A stretch of DNA of 64,000 nt. Origin: Paraburkholderia bannensis. Lineage in GTDB: Bacteria > Pseudomonadota > Gammaproteobacteria > Burkholderiales > Burkholderiaceae. The translations under genes were made by a program, and so were the position numbers. Below, in pieces: positions 9,721 to 18,633 of the stretch (position 1 is the first letter of the stretch; every line of letters starts with the position of its first letter). The stretch lies in the NCBI RefSeq assembly GCF_014200455.1, contig NZ_JACHBW010000008.1, positions 271,594-335,593 on the forward strand, given 5' to 3'. A model generated the notes under the pieces. That model had not been told where the DNA came from and made no database searches. It saw only the letters and a program-made list of their open reading frames with translations.

Positions 9721-12700
9721 TCGGCCTCCTCGCCGCCGATGTTTTCTGTTGCCGTTACGGGAGCCACGCTGTCGGCGTCAATACGGATCACCATCAGCCG
9801 CTGCCCCGCGGTAACCGCATCGCCTTCCGCACAGGCGAGCGATTCGACTGCGCCCGCCGCGAGCGCCGACACGGTCACTTCCATCTTCATCGATTCGAGA
9901 ATCGCCACCTCCTGGCCTTCCTCGACACGCTCGCCCTCAGCCACCAGCAGTTTCCACACGCTGCCCGACACATCGGCGCCAATCGCGCGGCAATCGTCGT
10001 CGAGTGCATCCTGCGTGGCTGCGTGCGCCGCGCTTTCCGCGCCGGCCTCGCCCACATATTCAGCGTGCCCCGCCGCGCGCCAGCGCTCCCGCTCCGCTTC
10101 GAACGAAGCCTGCTGGGTGGTCTTGAACGCGGCAATCGAAGCGGATTCGTGGCGCAGGAAACGCTCGTATTCGCCAAGATCGAACACCGATTCCTCGATA
10201 CGCAGCGCGCGCCGCCCCGCGATAAATTCGCTGCGCCATTCCGCCAGTTCCGCCTCGCTCACCTCGAAGAAGCGGATTTCATCGAAGAAGCGCAGCAGCC
10301 ACGGCTGCCCTGGCGCGAATTCCGCCGTCGAGCGATAGCGGTTCCACATCTGTACCGTGCGCCCCACGAACTGATAACCGCCAGGGCCTTCCATGCCGTA
10401 CACGCACATATAGGCGCCGCCGATGCCCACCGCGTTCTCCGGCGTCCACGTGCGCGCCGGGTTGTACTTGGTGGTGACGAGGCGATGGCGCGGGTCCACC
10501 GGCGTGGCCACCGGCGCACCCAGATAGACGTCGCCGAGACCGAGCACGAGGTAACGCGCGTCGAACACGATGCGCTTCACGTCGTCGATACTGTCGAGCC
10601 CGTTGATGCGGCGAATGAATTCGATGTTGCTCGGGCACCAGGGCGCGTCGGGGCGCACGCTCTGCATATAGCGCTCGATGGCGATGCGCGTTGACGGATC
10701 GTCCCAGGAGAGCGGCAGATGCACGATGCGGTTGGGCACGCGCATTGCATCGACGGCAGGCAGTTGGGCCTGCGCGCTCTTGATGTGATCGATCAGGCGT
10801 TCGAGCGGCAGCACGGCCGGATCGAAATGCACCTGTAGCGAGCGAATGCCCGGCGTGAGATCGACAATGCCTGGCAGGCGATGATCGGCGAGCCAGTTCA
10901 TCAGCGCATGCACGCGGAAACGCAGCTTGAGATCGAGCACCGGCGCGCCGTATTCGATCAGCAGATTACGATCGCCCGAGCGGCGAAATACGACCGCTGC
11001 CTCATCGCCTTCGTTAGCGGGTTCGCTGCGATAGAGCACGCACTCGTGCGCGTCCTCTTGCGATTCTTTGCGCGCGGGCACGAAGCGCACCGTATCGCCG
11101 GGACGCAACTGGCCGAGTTTCCATAGTTCCTCGCCCACCACCGTCACCGGGCAGACGAAACCGCCCAGGCTCGGGCCGTCCGGTCCGAGAATCACCGGCA
11201 TATCGCCCGTGAAATCCACCGCGCCGATCGCATAGGCGTTGTCGTGAATATTCGAAGGATGGAGCCCCGCTTCGCCGCCGTCCGCACGCGCCCATTGCGG
11301 CTTCGGGCCGATCAGGCGCACGCCCGTGCGGCTGGAGTTGTAATGCACGGTCCAGCGCGCTTCATAAAGCATGGCGATGTCCTCGCGCGTGAGGAAATCA
11401 GGCGCGCCATGCGGGCCGTCGAGCACCGCCAGCTCCCATGCGTGCGTGAGCGCCGGAATGCGCGCCGAAGGCAGCACAGCGCCCGCCTCACCCTTGCCTG
11501 CGCCCGGTGCGAGATGCAGCACATCGCCCTTGCGCAACGCGCGGCCCGCGTGCCCGCCAAACTGGCCGAGCGTAAAGGTCGCCTTGCTGCCGAGATAATC
11601 GGGCACCTGCAAGCCGCCTCTCACCGCTAGGCACGCACGTACGCCTGCGCCCGTCACGCCGCCGAGCTTGAGCACATTGCCCGCCGCCGCGCGCACAACC
11701 TGCCAGAACGCCACGGGCTTGCCGTCCAGCGTGGCGGCCAGCGGCGCGCCGCCCAGCACGAACAGCGTGTCGCAATTGAAGCGCAGCGTCGCGCCGACCA
11801 TCGTGAATTCCAGCCCGGCCGCGCTGGCGTCGTTGCCGAGCAATTCGTTAGCAAGGCTGAAGGACAGATCGTCCATCGGTCCCGATGGCGGCACGCCCAC
11901 GTCCCAATAGCCCAGCCGCCCAGGCGTTTGTTGCACGGTGGTCTGCACGCCGCCGTCGAGCACGTCGACGGTATGTGGCGCAAACAGGAATCTGCCCAGA
12001 AACGCAGTGGTTTGTTCGGCCGCAGCAAAGGTCGCCGATCCCACCACGGCGCGCAGATAGTCGAGATTGGTCTCGATACCGTAAAGTTGCGTGCGTTCGA
12101 GCGCGTTCGTGAGTTTCGCCAACGCGGCTTCGCGCGTGTCGGCCGTCGCGATGATCTTGGCCAACAGCGGATCGTAAAAGGCGCTCACTTCCGTGCCCGC
12201 ATCGACCCAGCTATCCACGCGCACGTCGTCCGGAAACACGACATGCGTGAGGAGTCCCGAACTTGGCTGGAACTGGCGGTTCGGGTCTTCCGCATAGACG
12301 CGCACCTGCACGCTCGCGCCGTGCGGTGCTCTGGCCGCCAGCGTGTCGAGCGGCGCGAGCGTGCCCTCGGCCTGACGAATCATCCATTCGACCAGATCGA
12401 CGCCATAGACGGCTTCGGTCACGCCATGTTCGACCTGCAGCCGCGTATTGACTTCAAGGAAATAGAACGCACGCTCGCACGCATCGAAAACGAATTCCAC
12501 CGTGCCCGCGTTGGCGTATTGCACCGCGCGCGCGAGACGCACCGCCGTTTCATGCAAGGTCTCACGCTCCTGCGCGCTCAAACCCGGCGCGGGCGTTTCT
12601 TCGATCACTTTCTGATTGCGCCGCTGCACCGAGCAATCTCGTTCGCCCAGCGCAATCACGCCGCCCTTTCCATCGCCGAAAATCTGCACTTCGATATGCC

Positions 12701-13319
12701 GTGCATGCTCGACGAACTTTTCGAGGTACACGCCCGCATTGGCAAAGTTGCTCTGTCCAAGGCGCGCAACCGATGCAAAGGCCGTTTCGAGCTGCGAAGC
12801 GTCGCGGCACAGCGACATGCCGATGCCGCCGCCGCCCGCCGTGCTCTTGAGCATGACCGGATACCCCAGCACGCCGGCCGCTTCCAGTGCGGCTTGAACA
12901 TCGGCAAGCAGGCCGGTGCCGGGCAGTAGCGCCACGCCGTTCGCCTGAGCGATCTCGCGCGCCGTATGCTTGAGGCCGAACGCCGTCATCTGCTCGGCGC
13001 GCGGGCCAATGAACGCAATACCTGCTGCTTCGCAGTCGCGCGCAAACGCGGCGTTTTCCGACAGAAAGCCATAGCCCGGATGCACGGCCTGCGCGCCGGT
13101 CCGGCGCGCGGCGTCGAGAATGGCCGCTGCGTTCAGATAGCTCTGCGCCACCGGCGCGGGACCGATGCAGACGGCTTCGTCGGCCAGCATCACATGCATG
13201 GCGTGGCGATCGGCTTGCGAATACACCGCCACCGACGCAATACCCAGACGTTTGAGCGTGCGAATCACGCGGCAGGCAATTTCGCCGCGATTGGCGATCA
13301 GGATCTTCTCGAACGCCAT
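9711..13319 (-). CDS. uca: Biotin-dependent 'urea' carboxylase, probably guanidine carboxylase
   Basis: 1202 residues from the ATG at 13319, which overlaps the previous stop (TGATG) and has GGGAGG upstream. Domain order: biotin carboxylase N-domain with [19 protein letters not shown] (1-110), ATP-grasp (115-320), biotin carboxylase C-domain (335-440), KipA/allophanate-hydrolase-subunit-2-like (about 470-770) and KipI-like (about 810-1030) carboxyltransferase halves, and a biotinyl domain with the acceptor Lys about 1145 in ESMKMEV. The architecture is that of urea amidolyase carboxylases. Several 'urea carboxylases' behind guanidine-I riboswitches prefer guanidine, making carboxyguanidine. 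The riboswitch and two DUF1989 partners here point to that reaction. Preference over urea is inference. Confidence 0.92.
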   Translation of the reverse strand: MAFEKILIANRGEIACRVIRTLKRLGIASVAVYSQADRHAMHVMLADEAVCIGPAPVAQSYLNAAAILDAARRTGAQAVHPGYGFLSENAAFARDCEAAGIAFIGPRAEQMTAFGLKHTAREIAQANGVALLPGTGLLADVQAALEAAGVLGYPVMLKSTAGGGGIGMSLCRDASQLETAFASVARLGQSNFANAGVYLEKFVEHARHIEVQIFGDGKGGVIALGERDCSVQRRNQKVIEETPAPGLSAQERETLHETAVRLARAVQYANAGTVEFVFDACERAFYFLEVNTRLQVEHGVTEAVYGVDLVEWMIRQAEGTLAPLDTLAARAPHGASVQVRVYAEDPNRQFQPSSGLLTHVVFPDDVRVDSWVDAGTEVSAFYDPLLAKIIATADTREAALAKLTNALERTQLYGIETNLDYLRAVVGSATFAAAEQTTAFLGRFLFAPHTVDVLDGGVQTTVQQTPGRLGYWDVGVPPSGPMDDLSFSLANELLGNDASAAGLEFTMVGATLRFNCDTLFVLGGAPLAATLDGKPVAFWQVVRAAAGNVLKLGGVTGAGVRACLAVRGGLQVPDYLGSKATFTLGQFGGHAGRALRKGDVLHLAPGAGKGEAGAVLPSARIPALTHAWELAVLDGPHGAPDFLTREDIAMLYEARWTVHYNSSRTGVRLIGPKPQWARADGGEAGLHPSNIHDNAYAIGAVDFTGDMPVILGPDGPSLGGFVCPVTVVGEELWKLGQLRPGDTVRFVPARKESQEDAHECVLYRSEPANEGDEAAVVFRRSGDRNLLIEYGAPVLDLKLRFRVHALMNWLADHRLPGIVDLTPGIRSLQVHFDPAVLPLERLIDHIKSAQAQLPAVDAMRVPNRIVHLPLSWDDPSTRIAIERYMQSVRPDAPWCPSNIEFIRRINGLDSIDDVKRIVFDARYLVLGLGDVYLGAPVATPVDPRHRLVTTKYNPARTWTPENAVGIGGAYMCVYGMEGPGGYQFVGRTVQMWNRYRSTAEFAPGQPWLLRFFDEIRFFEVSEAELAEWRSEFIAGRRALRIEESVFDLGEYERFLRHESASIAAFKTTQQASFEAERERWRAAGHAEYVGEAGAESAAHAATQDALDDDCRAIGADVSGSVWKLLVAEGERVEEGQEVAILESMKMEVTVSALAAGAVESLACAEGDAVTAGQRLMVIRIDADSVAPVTATENIGGEEAECQ

Positions 13320-13972
13320 CACGCCTCCCACACGAGCAGGCGCACCGGCGTGGGGTTATAGCCGTTGCAGGGATTGTTGAGCTGCGGGCAGTTCGAGATC
13401 AGCACCGTCACGTCGTCTTCCGCACGCACTTCCACGTATTTTCCGGGCGCGGAAATGCCGTCTTCGAACGTGAGCTTGCCCAGCGGCGTGACCGGTACGT
13501 TCATGAAGAAGTTGATATTGCTGACGAGATCGCGCTTGCCGAGCAAGGCCGCCGCGCCACAGGTGCAATGCGCCAGAGCGTTGAGGTAGCTGTCCCGGCA
13601 GCTATGCATATGACGCTTGTCGAGCGCATAGCGCACGGTATTGCTCTCCGCCGCGCACGCGCCGCCGAGCGTGTCGTGACGCCCGCAGGTATCGGCAACG
13701 ATGGTCAACAGCGGGTTGCCCAGATTCGACATCAGCACGCTGCCGGCGCTCAGATACAGATTGCGTTGCGCGCGGATGGTGTCCTGCGCGCTGTAGCGTT
13801 CGACCGGATCGGCGCTGCGATAGAACAGCGTATCGACGGCCTGATTGCCTTCGAGATCGACAATGCGCAGCGTCTGCCCGCGCTTGAGGTCATAAAGCCA
13901 CGGCTCCCCTGCGGCAAGCGTGAAGTCGTAATGAGCATGGCGCGCGTCGAGCGCGCTTTCGATGATCGGCAT
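13319..13972 (-). CDS. DUF1989 urea-carboxylase-associated protein 2, probable carboxyguanidine deiminase subunit
   Basis: 217 residues, DUF1989. Recognisable blocks are [34 protein letters not shown] and [10 protein letters not shown], shared with the neighbouring larger paralogue. These paired proteins, long called urea-carboxylase-associated proteins 1 and 2, have been identified in guanidine-degrading bacteria as CgdA/CgdB, which convert carboxyguanidine to allophanate and ammonia. It lies 9 bp after its partner and overlaps the carboxylase start by TGATG, so the three should be made together. Which subunit name applies is not certain. Confidence 0.85.
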   Translation of the reverse strand: MPIIESALDARHAHYDFTLAAGEPWLYDLKRGQTLRIVDLEGNQAVDTLFYRSADPVERYSAQDTIRAQRNLYLSAGSVLMSNLGNPLLTIVADTCGRHDTLGGACAAESNTVRYALDKRHMHSCRDSYLNALAHCTCGAAALLGKRDLVSNINFFMNVPVTPLGKLTFEDGISAPGKYVEVRAEDDVTVLISNCPQLNNPCNGYNPTPVRLLVWEA

Positions 13973-13981
13973 GGCGGCTCC

Positions 13982-14761
13982 TCAGGCGAACAGGCGGTCG
14001 GTGTTGGTGAAGGCGCGGCCGTTCTCGGCGCACGAGGTTCGGCACAGATCGTCTTCGGGCGCGCGCGCATCGGCGGCATAGGCGCGCCATGCGATCAGCT
14101 TCACCGGCTTCGGCGCGTAGTCGCGTTGAGGATCGAGCGGATGCGGGGCGGTGGAGAACGCCGCAAGCGTATTCATTTCGAAGCGCAGATCGAGCGCAGC
14201 GCCCGCCTGCGAATGGCGCGGCACATATTCAAGCGAGCCGTCTTCGCCCACCGACACCTTGCTGAAGAAGTTCACATTGGCGACGAGATCGCGCGCGCCC
14301 AGCCCGTATTTCGCCAGTTCCAGCACGAGGCTGTCGCGGCCATTGCGGATCATGTCGTTGCGATGCTCCTGATAGCGCTTTACACCGTACTTGCGCTCGA
14401 ACAGCGCGGCATCGCCCACGCCGCCCAGCGGATCGTGCCAGCCGAGCGTATCGGCGGTAATCGATGCGATCACGCGGCCCATATCGGTATGCAGGGCGTG
14501 GCCGCGCGTGAGGTGCGCGGTATGCTGCGCCTTGAGCGTATCCGCCATGTTGTAGCGTTCGAGCTGATCTTCCTGACGATGGAAAACGGCGGCGAGATTC
14601 GCCCCGCCTTCGAGATCGACGATGCGCAGCGCAAGGCCGCGGCGCAGAATGCCGGACCAATGCGCGCCTGCGGGAATCACGGTCTCCCACAGCGGTGCTC
14701 GATCGGAAAAACCGGCGGATAACTCGGGTAGCGCGAATTCAGCGTGGAGGCTGGACGGCAT
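13982..14761 (-). CDS. DUF1989 urea-carboxylase-associated protein 1, probable carboxyguanidine deiminase subunit
   Basis: 259 residues from the ATG at 14761 (MPSSLHAEF), which has AGGAG 6 nt upstream; an ATG at 14806 would lie against the riboswitch and is unlikely. The DUF1989 core includes [39 protein letters not shown] and ANVNFFSKVSV. It is first in the operon and directly behind the guanidine-I riboswitch. It is expected to act with the 217-residue paralogue as a heteromeric carboxyguanidine deiminase. Its ribosome-binding site falls in a stretch complementary to the riboswitch, so its translation is probably the controlled step. Confidence 0.86.
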   Translation of the reverse strand: MPSSLHAEFALPELSAGFSDRAPLWETVIPAGAHWSGILRRGLALRIVDLEGGANLAAVFHRQEDQLERYNMADTLKAQHTAHLTRGHALHTDMGRVIASITADTLGWHDPLGGVGDAALFERKYGVKRYQEHRNDMIRNGRDSLVLELAKYGLGARDLVANVNFFSKVSVGEDGSLEYVPRHSQAGAALDLRFEMNTLAAFSTAPHPLDPQRDYAPKPVKLIAWRAYAADARAPEDDLCRTSCAENGRAFTNTDRLFA

Positions 14762-14770
14762 GGAGGCTCC
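14762..14770 (-). promoter_or_regulatory. Shine-Dalgarno region that can pair with the riboswitch
   Basis: The minus-strand segment GGAGCCTCC holds the ribosome-binding site of the first gene. Eight of its bases (14770-14763) are perfectly complementary to GAGGCTCC at 14850-14843 inside the 3' half of the aptamer, and no run of Ts follows the riboswitch. A translational on-switch that frees the site when guanidine binds is the simplest reading. Inferred from complementarity. Confidence 0.5.
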
Positions 14771-14814
14771 TGGTGGCGAAGGGAATAAGCGTGAGAGGGC
14801 GATCAAACGACATC

Positions 14815-14962
14815 GCGACCTCCCGGGCTTTTATCCCTCCGTGGAGCCTCGGCACCGCCCTCGAAACGAAGGTGGGAGACGAGACCGGATTGCTCTCGGA
14901 CCAGGCATCGGGCGCGGACTGAATACAGCATCGTCCTGCGCAGCGACCGGAACCCTAGCGAT
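14815..14962 (-). promoter_or_regulatory. Guanidine-I (ykkC) riboswitch aptamer
   Basis: On the minus strand all three conserved blocks of the ykkC/guanidine-I class occur in order: CTAGGGTTCCG (14958-14948), CTGGTCCGAGAG (14904-14893) and GGGATAAAAGCCCGGGAGGT (14837-14818), separated by variable stems such as CACC...GGTG. The element sits 53 nt upstream of the first gene of the DUF1989/carboxylase/allophanate hydrolase/ABC operon. The class binds guanidinium and normally turns expression on. The match is close to consensus in every block. Edges are approximate. Confidence 0.95.
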
Positions 14963-15006
14963 CCTAAGATGATGCAAATTACTTCGCACCTCTCGCAGAT
15001 TCATTT

Positions 15007-15023
15007 AGCGAGATCTGTGCCAA
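15007..15023 (-). promoter_or_regulatory. Sigma-54 (-24/-12) promoter of the guanidine operon
   Basis: The minus strand reads TTGGCACAGATCTCGCT. It matches YTGGCACGN4TTGCW with the required GG-to-GC spacing, differing mainly by C for T in the -12 element. Transcription would start about 12 nt past the GC, some 35 nt before the riboswitch. This implies NtrC-type, nitrogen-limitation control. No clear NtrC dyad was found upstream. Confidence 0.55.
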
Positions 15024-15154
15024 TGCTTGAGCAGCGATTGAAAAACCCCGTTATTTAAAGGGTTTGGCGGGATATCCGGTTGGTGAAGCGTCGCCTTCGA
15101 TCGGGCGCATTCGCGGGTAGCGCGCGCCCTATGTTGGGGAGTGATGCGCTATGC

Positions 15155-15192
15155 GCGAACCGCGCGGCACTATTTGAGGGCGCGCGGTTCGC
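15155..15192. repeat. 12-bp perfect inverted repeat in a 435-bp intergenic region
   Basis: GCGAACCGCGCG (15155-15166) and its exact reverse complement (15181-15192) are separated by 14 nt, between the MFS gene end and the guanidine operon promoter. It would form a very stable hairpin but has no T-run on either side. It could be a transcript 3' end for the MFS gene or a structured insulator. Otherwise 14963-15397 contains no recognisable gene. Confidence 0.6.
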
Positions 15193-15397
15193 CTTGCGCA
15201 TCGGTAACAGGCGGGATGGACGGATGGCATGGCTGTTGCATTCAAGGCGACTATTTTGCTCCAGCTGGAGAGTGACCGTGTCCAATGCCCTGCGCCAATT
15301 TTTCTATTCGATCTTCGCTTCGCGATTCATCGAATTGCAACGTGGTCCTGCTGGTGAATCGCAACGGCGCAATCGTTCATAAGCCGCCACACTCCGT

Positions 15398-16837
15398 TTA
15401 TTTCTCCCAGACTTCGTTGCCCGCAATCGGCACGGCAGACACGGCGTCATCGCTCGATGTCAGCACTTCCAGCGACAGGCCTTTGGTTTCGATGCCCAGC
15501 GTCCAGACCGCGAGCGCGGCAATCGCAAACGACAGCGCGCCCAGCATGAACACGCCACCCTGCCCGAACAGCGGCAACACCACGCCCACCGCGTAAGGGC
15601 CAATCAGCGACCCGACTCGCCCTATCGCCGATGCGAACCCCGAGCCCGTTGCGCGCGCGCCGGTGCCATAGAGTTCGGGCGTATAGGTGTAAAGCGCGGC
15701 CCACATCGCGAACAGGAAGAACTGCATGACGAGGCCCGTGCCCAGCAGCAGCACGATGCTGGCGCCGTGCAGCGCGGTCTGTCCATAGGCGTAGGCCATC
15801 ACACCGCCGCCCAGCAGCGAGGACACGCAGGTCGGCTTACGGCCCCAGACTTCGACCAGCCACGCCGCGCAGAGAAAACCCGGCACGCCGCCCAGCGAAA
15901 TCAGCACGGTATAGAGCACCGACTTCGTGAGCTCGAAGCCCGCCTGCTGCAATAGCGCGCCCAGCCACGAAGTGAGTCCATAGAAGCCCAGCAGCGCGAA
16001 AAACCAGAGCGCCCACACCATGACCGTGCGGCGACGGTACGCCGCGCTCCAGATTTCGCGCAGCGCGCTGTGGCCGCGCTCAGGCGCGGACTCCACCCGG
16101 CGCGCCGGTGGCGGCAGGCTCGACAGCCCGGCGGAGCGCATGACGCGGGCCTCGATCTGCGCGACGACGCGATCCGCTTCATCAGCCTGACCGCTATGTT
16201 CGAGCCAGCGCGGCGATTCGGGCACGACCCTGCGCACTACCAGCACAAAAGCCGCTGGAATCGCAAGCAGCGCGAACACGGTGCGCCAACCCAGCACGGG
16301 CAACACGAAGTACGAGACAATCCCCGCCGTGATGAAACCAAGCGGCCAGAAGCCGTCCATCAGAGCGACCATGCGGCCGCGCTTCGCGGCCGGCACGAAC
16401 TCGGAAAGCAGCGCCTGGGCAATCGGAAATTCCATGCCCATGCCAAAGCCCAACAGAATGCGATAGATAATCAACGAGTTCATATCGTGCGCCGTCGAGC
16501 ACAGATACGAAGCCACGCCCCAGAGCACCATGCTCCACTGAAAAACAGGACGGCGTCCAAAGCGATCCGCCAGCAGACCCGCCACCGCCGCGCCAAGCGT
16601 CATGCCGAAAAAACTCGAACTCGCAACCAGACCGGCCTGGGCGTTCGAGAGCGCGAACTCTTTCTTGATCGAACCCAGCACGAAAGTCATCGTGCCGAGG
16701 TCCACCGAGTCGAAAAAGAATGCCAGGGCGATGATGGTGAAAATCAGCTTGTGGTAGCCGGAAAGCGGCAGACGCTCAAGCCTGGCCGCAGCGCTCGCGC
16801 GTGCTTGCGTGGAGGGAGAAGCGGAAGCAATTCGCAT
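15398..16837 (-). CDS. MFS transporter (NiaP/SV2-like sugar-porter type)
   Basis: 479 residues with about 12 membrane segments and a long hydrophilic central loop (about 215-260). The start has AGAGGA upstream. The A-loop motif GLLADRFGRRPVF between TM2 and TM3 and the repeated motif VEVWGRKPT in the second half are clear. The overall pattern (FFFDSVDLGTMTFVLGSIKKEF; FWPLGFITAGIVSYF) fits the NiaP/aromatic-acid-type branch that carries nicotinate, benzoate-like or similar organic acids. It stands alone on the minus strand upstream of the guanidine operon. The substrate cannot be determined. Confidence 0.85.
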   Translation of the reverse strand: MRIASASPSTQARASAAARLERLPLSGYHKLIFTIIALAFFFDSVDLGTMTFVLGSIKKEFALSNAQAGLVASSSFFGMTLGAAVAGLLADRFGRRPVFQWSMVLWGVASYLCSTAHDMNSLIIYRILLGFGMGMEFPIAQALLSEFVPAAKRGRMVALMDGFWPLGFITAGIVSYFVLPVLGWRTVFALLAIPAAFVLVVRRVVPESPRWLEHSGQADEADRVVAQIEARVMRSAGLSSLPPPARRVESAPERGHSALREIWSAAYRRRTVMVWALWFFALLGFYGLTSWLGALLQQAGFELTKSVLYTVLISLGGVPGFLCAAWLVEVWGRKPTCVSSLLGGGVMAYAYGQTALHGASIVLLLGTGLVMQFFLFAMWAALYTYTPELYGTGARATGSGFASAIGRVGSLIGPYAVGVVLPLFGQGGVFMLGALSFAIAALAVWTLGIETKGLSLEVLTSSDDAVSAVPIAGNEVWEK

Positions 16838-16856
16838 GACGTCCTCTGATTGGGAA

Positions 16857-16885
16857 CGGCAACCTCACGGGAGGTAACGTTGCCG
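16857..16885. promoter_or_regulatory. Inverted repeat upstream of the MFS gene
   Basis: CGGCAAC (16857-16863) and GTTGCCG (16879-16885) form a perfect 7-bp dyad with a 15-bp spacer, 20-48 bp upstream of the MFS start. The position suits a repressor operator or leader hairpin. No regulator gene is adjacent. Confidence 0.35.
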
Positions 16886-17021
16886 ACCGGCTCAGTAGAG
16901 GCCGCCATTAAGCGCTGCAATAGAAGGAGAACGGCATTTGGACAGAATGTAAGCGTCAATGGCGCTTTTGGAAAACTGTGTGTCGTTTTCAATCAACCCG
17001 CTATATCGTCGACATGACGGG

Positions 17022-17318
17022 CTACGCAGACCGTGCGAGTTTGATCGCGCTTTCAGGACATGCCGTCACACAAAGACCGCACGAGCGGCAGGCCTGCGCA
17101 TTCGGCGTATAGGCGACTTTCATTCCGTGCACCCGCAACTTCAGCCGATTTCCCCAGCCCAATTCGCGATAATCCGCTTCATCGATACGGCGAATTTCGA
17201 ACACATTCTCGGGGCAAACCTCAAGGCAATCGCCCTTGCCTTCGCAGCGTTTCAGATCGACCACGGGCGCAATCACGCCCGGCTTCTGTTTGCAGTCGGC
17301 GGTGGGTTTCGCGCTCAT
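17022..17318 (-). CDS. Two-cluster bacterial-type ferredoxin (4Fe-4S)
   Basis: 98 residues. The C-terminal binding motif is complete (CRSCGLCVTACP, CxxCxxCxxxCP). The N-terminal motif reads CEGKGDCLEVCP, where Lys replaces the usual second Cys, so this site may hold a 3Fe-4S or a modified cluster. Such 3Cys/4Cys ferredoxins donate electrons to oxygenases or dehydrogenases. The ATG overlaps the stop of the upstream small membrane protein gene (ATGA), and an ECF sigma factor precedes both, suggesting one transcript. Redox partner unknown. Confidence 0.85.
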   Translation of the reverse strand: MSAKPTADCKQKPGVIAPVVDLKRCEGKGDCLEVCPENVFEIRRIDEADYRELGWGNRLKLRVHGMKVAYTPNAQACRSCGLCVTACPESAIKLARSA

Positions 17319-17629
17319 GCTTCATCTCCCGTGCGACGCGTATGACGCGCCCGCCATGCCGACTGGAACTGCTCGCGCTCCTCGGGCGTCATCGCTTCCC
17401 ATTTGCGCCAGTGACGCCGGTAGCGCCCGCCGCCATGTCCGCGAAATCCGCCGAACAGGATGCGGCTCAATACCAGCAAGCCCAACGCATGGGCGAAGTC
17501 GATCGCGCGGGCGCCCACGAATAGCGCCGGAATCACCCAGTTCCACAGCGTCATCACCACCCATCCCAGTACGACGATGGCCACCACGACAAGCAGTGCT
17601 TTCCCCGCACATCTGATTCGAAACTTCAT
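17315..17629 (-). CDS. Small membrane protein between ECF sigma factor and ferredoxin
   Basis: 104 residues. Two hydrophobic segments (about 9-29 and 33-60) are followed by a Gly/Arg-rich turn and a basic, charged tail with MTPEEREQFQSAW. I do not recognise the family. It lies 12 bp downstream of an ECF sigma factor, the place where an anti-sigma factor or membrane sensor is expected, but no zinc-finger anti-sigma motif (HxxxCxxC) is present. Translational coupling to the ferredoxin supports a real gene. A role in sigma-factor control or membrane redox stress sensing is speculation. Confidence 0.7.
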   Translation of the reverse strand: MKFRIRCAGKALLVVVAIVVLGWVVMTLWNWVIPALFVGARAIDFAHALGLLVLSRILFGGFRGHGGGRYRRHWRKWEAMTPEEREQFQSAWRARHTRRTGDEA

Positions 17630-17641
17630 CAGCGGACTCCT

Positions 17642-18220
17642 TTAAATATCCAGTTCGTCATAAACAGGCTGTAGCCGCGCGCGCAGATGCAATACCGCAT
17701 AGCGTTTGCGCGCCAGCAGCGTATTGAGCGCAACGCCGCTTTGCGCAGCGAGATCCTTGAAAGACCGCCCTTCCAGTTCGTGCGCGATAAAGACATCGCG
17801 TTGCTCCGCCGGCAACTCGTCGAGCGCTTCCTGCAAGGCCTTGAGCAACAGAGTGCGGGCGTAGATCGCCTCCGGCCCGGCCTCTTGCGAAGGCAGCGCC
17901 AGGTCGAGGCGATATTCGCTATCCGCGTCGTCGTCGGGTTCGATATCGGCGAGCGGTTGCTCTTTCTTCTTGCGAAAGCGATCGACGATTCGGTTGCGCG
18001 CGGCACGGAACAGCCAGGCGCTCGCCTGCTCGATTGGAGCGGGAAGCCGGTAGGCCTGCACGAATTCGTGGAACACTTCCTGAAGGATGTCCTCGGCATC
18101 ATCCTGGTCGCGGATGCGACGCCGGATGAAATTGACCAGCCTCGTGCGCTCACGCACCACGGTCGCGGTGATTTCGCTGTCTCGGTCGGTCATCGGCTGC
18201 GAGGTGGCTGGCGGTTCCAT
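17642..18220 (-). CDS. ECF-type RNA polymerase sigma factor
   Basis: 192 residues. Region 2 (about 25-95) shows RIRDQDDAEDILQEVFHEF, with the AEDxxQEVF core that binds the -10 element and core polymerase. Region 4 (about 130-180) shows ALDELPAEQRDVFIAHELEGRSFKDLAAQSGVALNTLLARKRYA, the -35-binding helix-turn-helix. The start at 18220 lacks a clear ribosome-binding site; an ATG at 18193 is an alternative. It heads a three-gene set with a small membrane protein and a ferredoxin, its likely regulon or partner genes. The inducing signal is unknown. Confidence 0.9.
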   Translation of the reverse strand: MEPPATSQPMTDRDSEITATVVRERTRLVNFIRRRIRDQDDAEDILQEVFHEFVQAYRLPAPIEQASAWLFRAARNRIVDRFRKKKEQPLADIEPDDDADSEYRLDLALPSQEAGPEAIYARTLLLKALQEALDELPAEQRDVFIAHELEGRSFKDLAAQSGVALNTLLARKRYAVLHLRARLQPVYDELDI

Positions 18221-18299
18221 GCGTCTGAAGACGTTTCAGGCGCAGGAATATTGTGGCGAACGCGAAAAATATTTCAGCGGGCAATGCCACCCCAGTTTA

Positions 18300-18540
18300 T
18301 GACGCTGGACGCCGCCGCGCGCGGCGCCTGCCGCCCCGGTCATTGCCACCACGAGCAGGAAGCCCGCTCACAGGACCGCGATCCAGCGCTGCTGCCGGTG
18401 AATCAGCAGATGGCTGGACGCAAGGATAGAGGCGCTCAGAATCACCAGGCTCGCGTGCGAATCCGACGCGATGCCGACGAATTGCGGAAAGAATGCGACG
18501 AATAAGCCCTGGAAAACAGCGGTCAAACGCGGCGATGCAG
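18300..18540 (-). pseudogene. Possible decayed LysE/RhtB-type exporter C-terminus
   Basis: Between the histidine kinase end and the sigma factor, the minus strand reads a hydrophobic stretch including LTAVFQGLFVAFFPQFVG, then SLVILSASILASSHLL, a stop at 18368-18370 and, in the same frame, AGFLLVVAMTG. The FFPQFV block and the hydrophobic spacing recall LysE/RhtB exporters, whose consensus here is FFLAFLPQFV. There is no start codon and there is an internal stop, so if real this is a remnant. The similarity was judged by eye only and could be chance. Confidence 0.25.
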
Positions 18541-18633
18541 GAGCGGCGTCGGGCGGCAGCGGCGAAGCCTGTCGCCGCTGAATAGATCGTTTCGCACGCA
18601 ACAACCTGAGCTGCAACCTGAGCTGCGACCCGA

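Noticed and set aside
9711..14761. Urea (not guanidine) as the operon's substrate
   Set aside because: Not excluded, but the guanidine-I riboswitch and paired DUF1989 genes favour guanidine; no urease or urea-specific genes are present.
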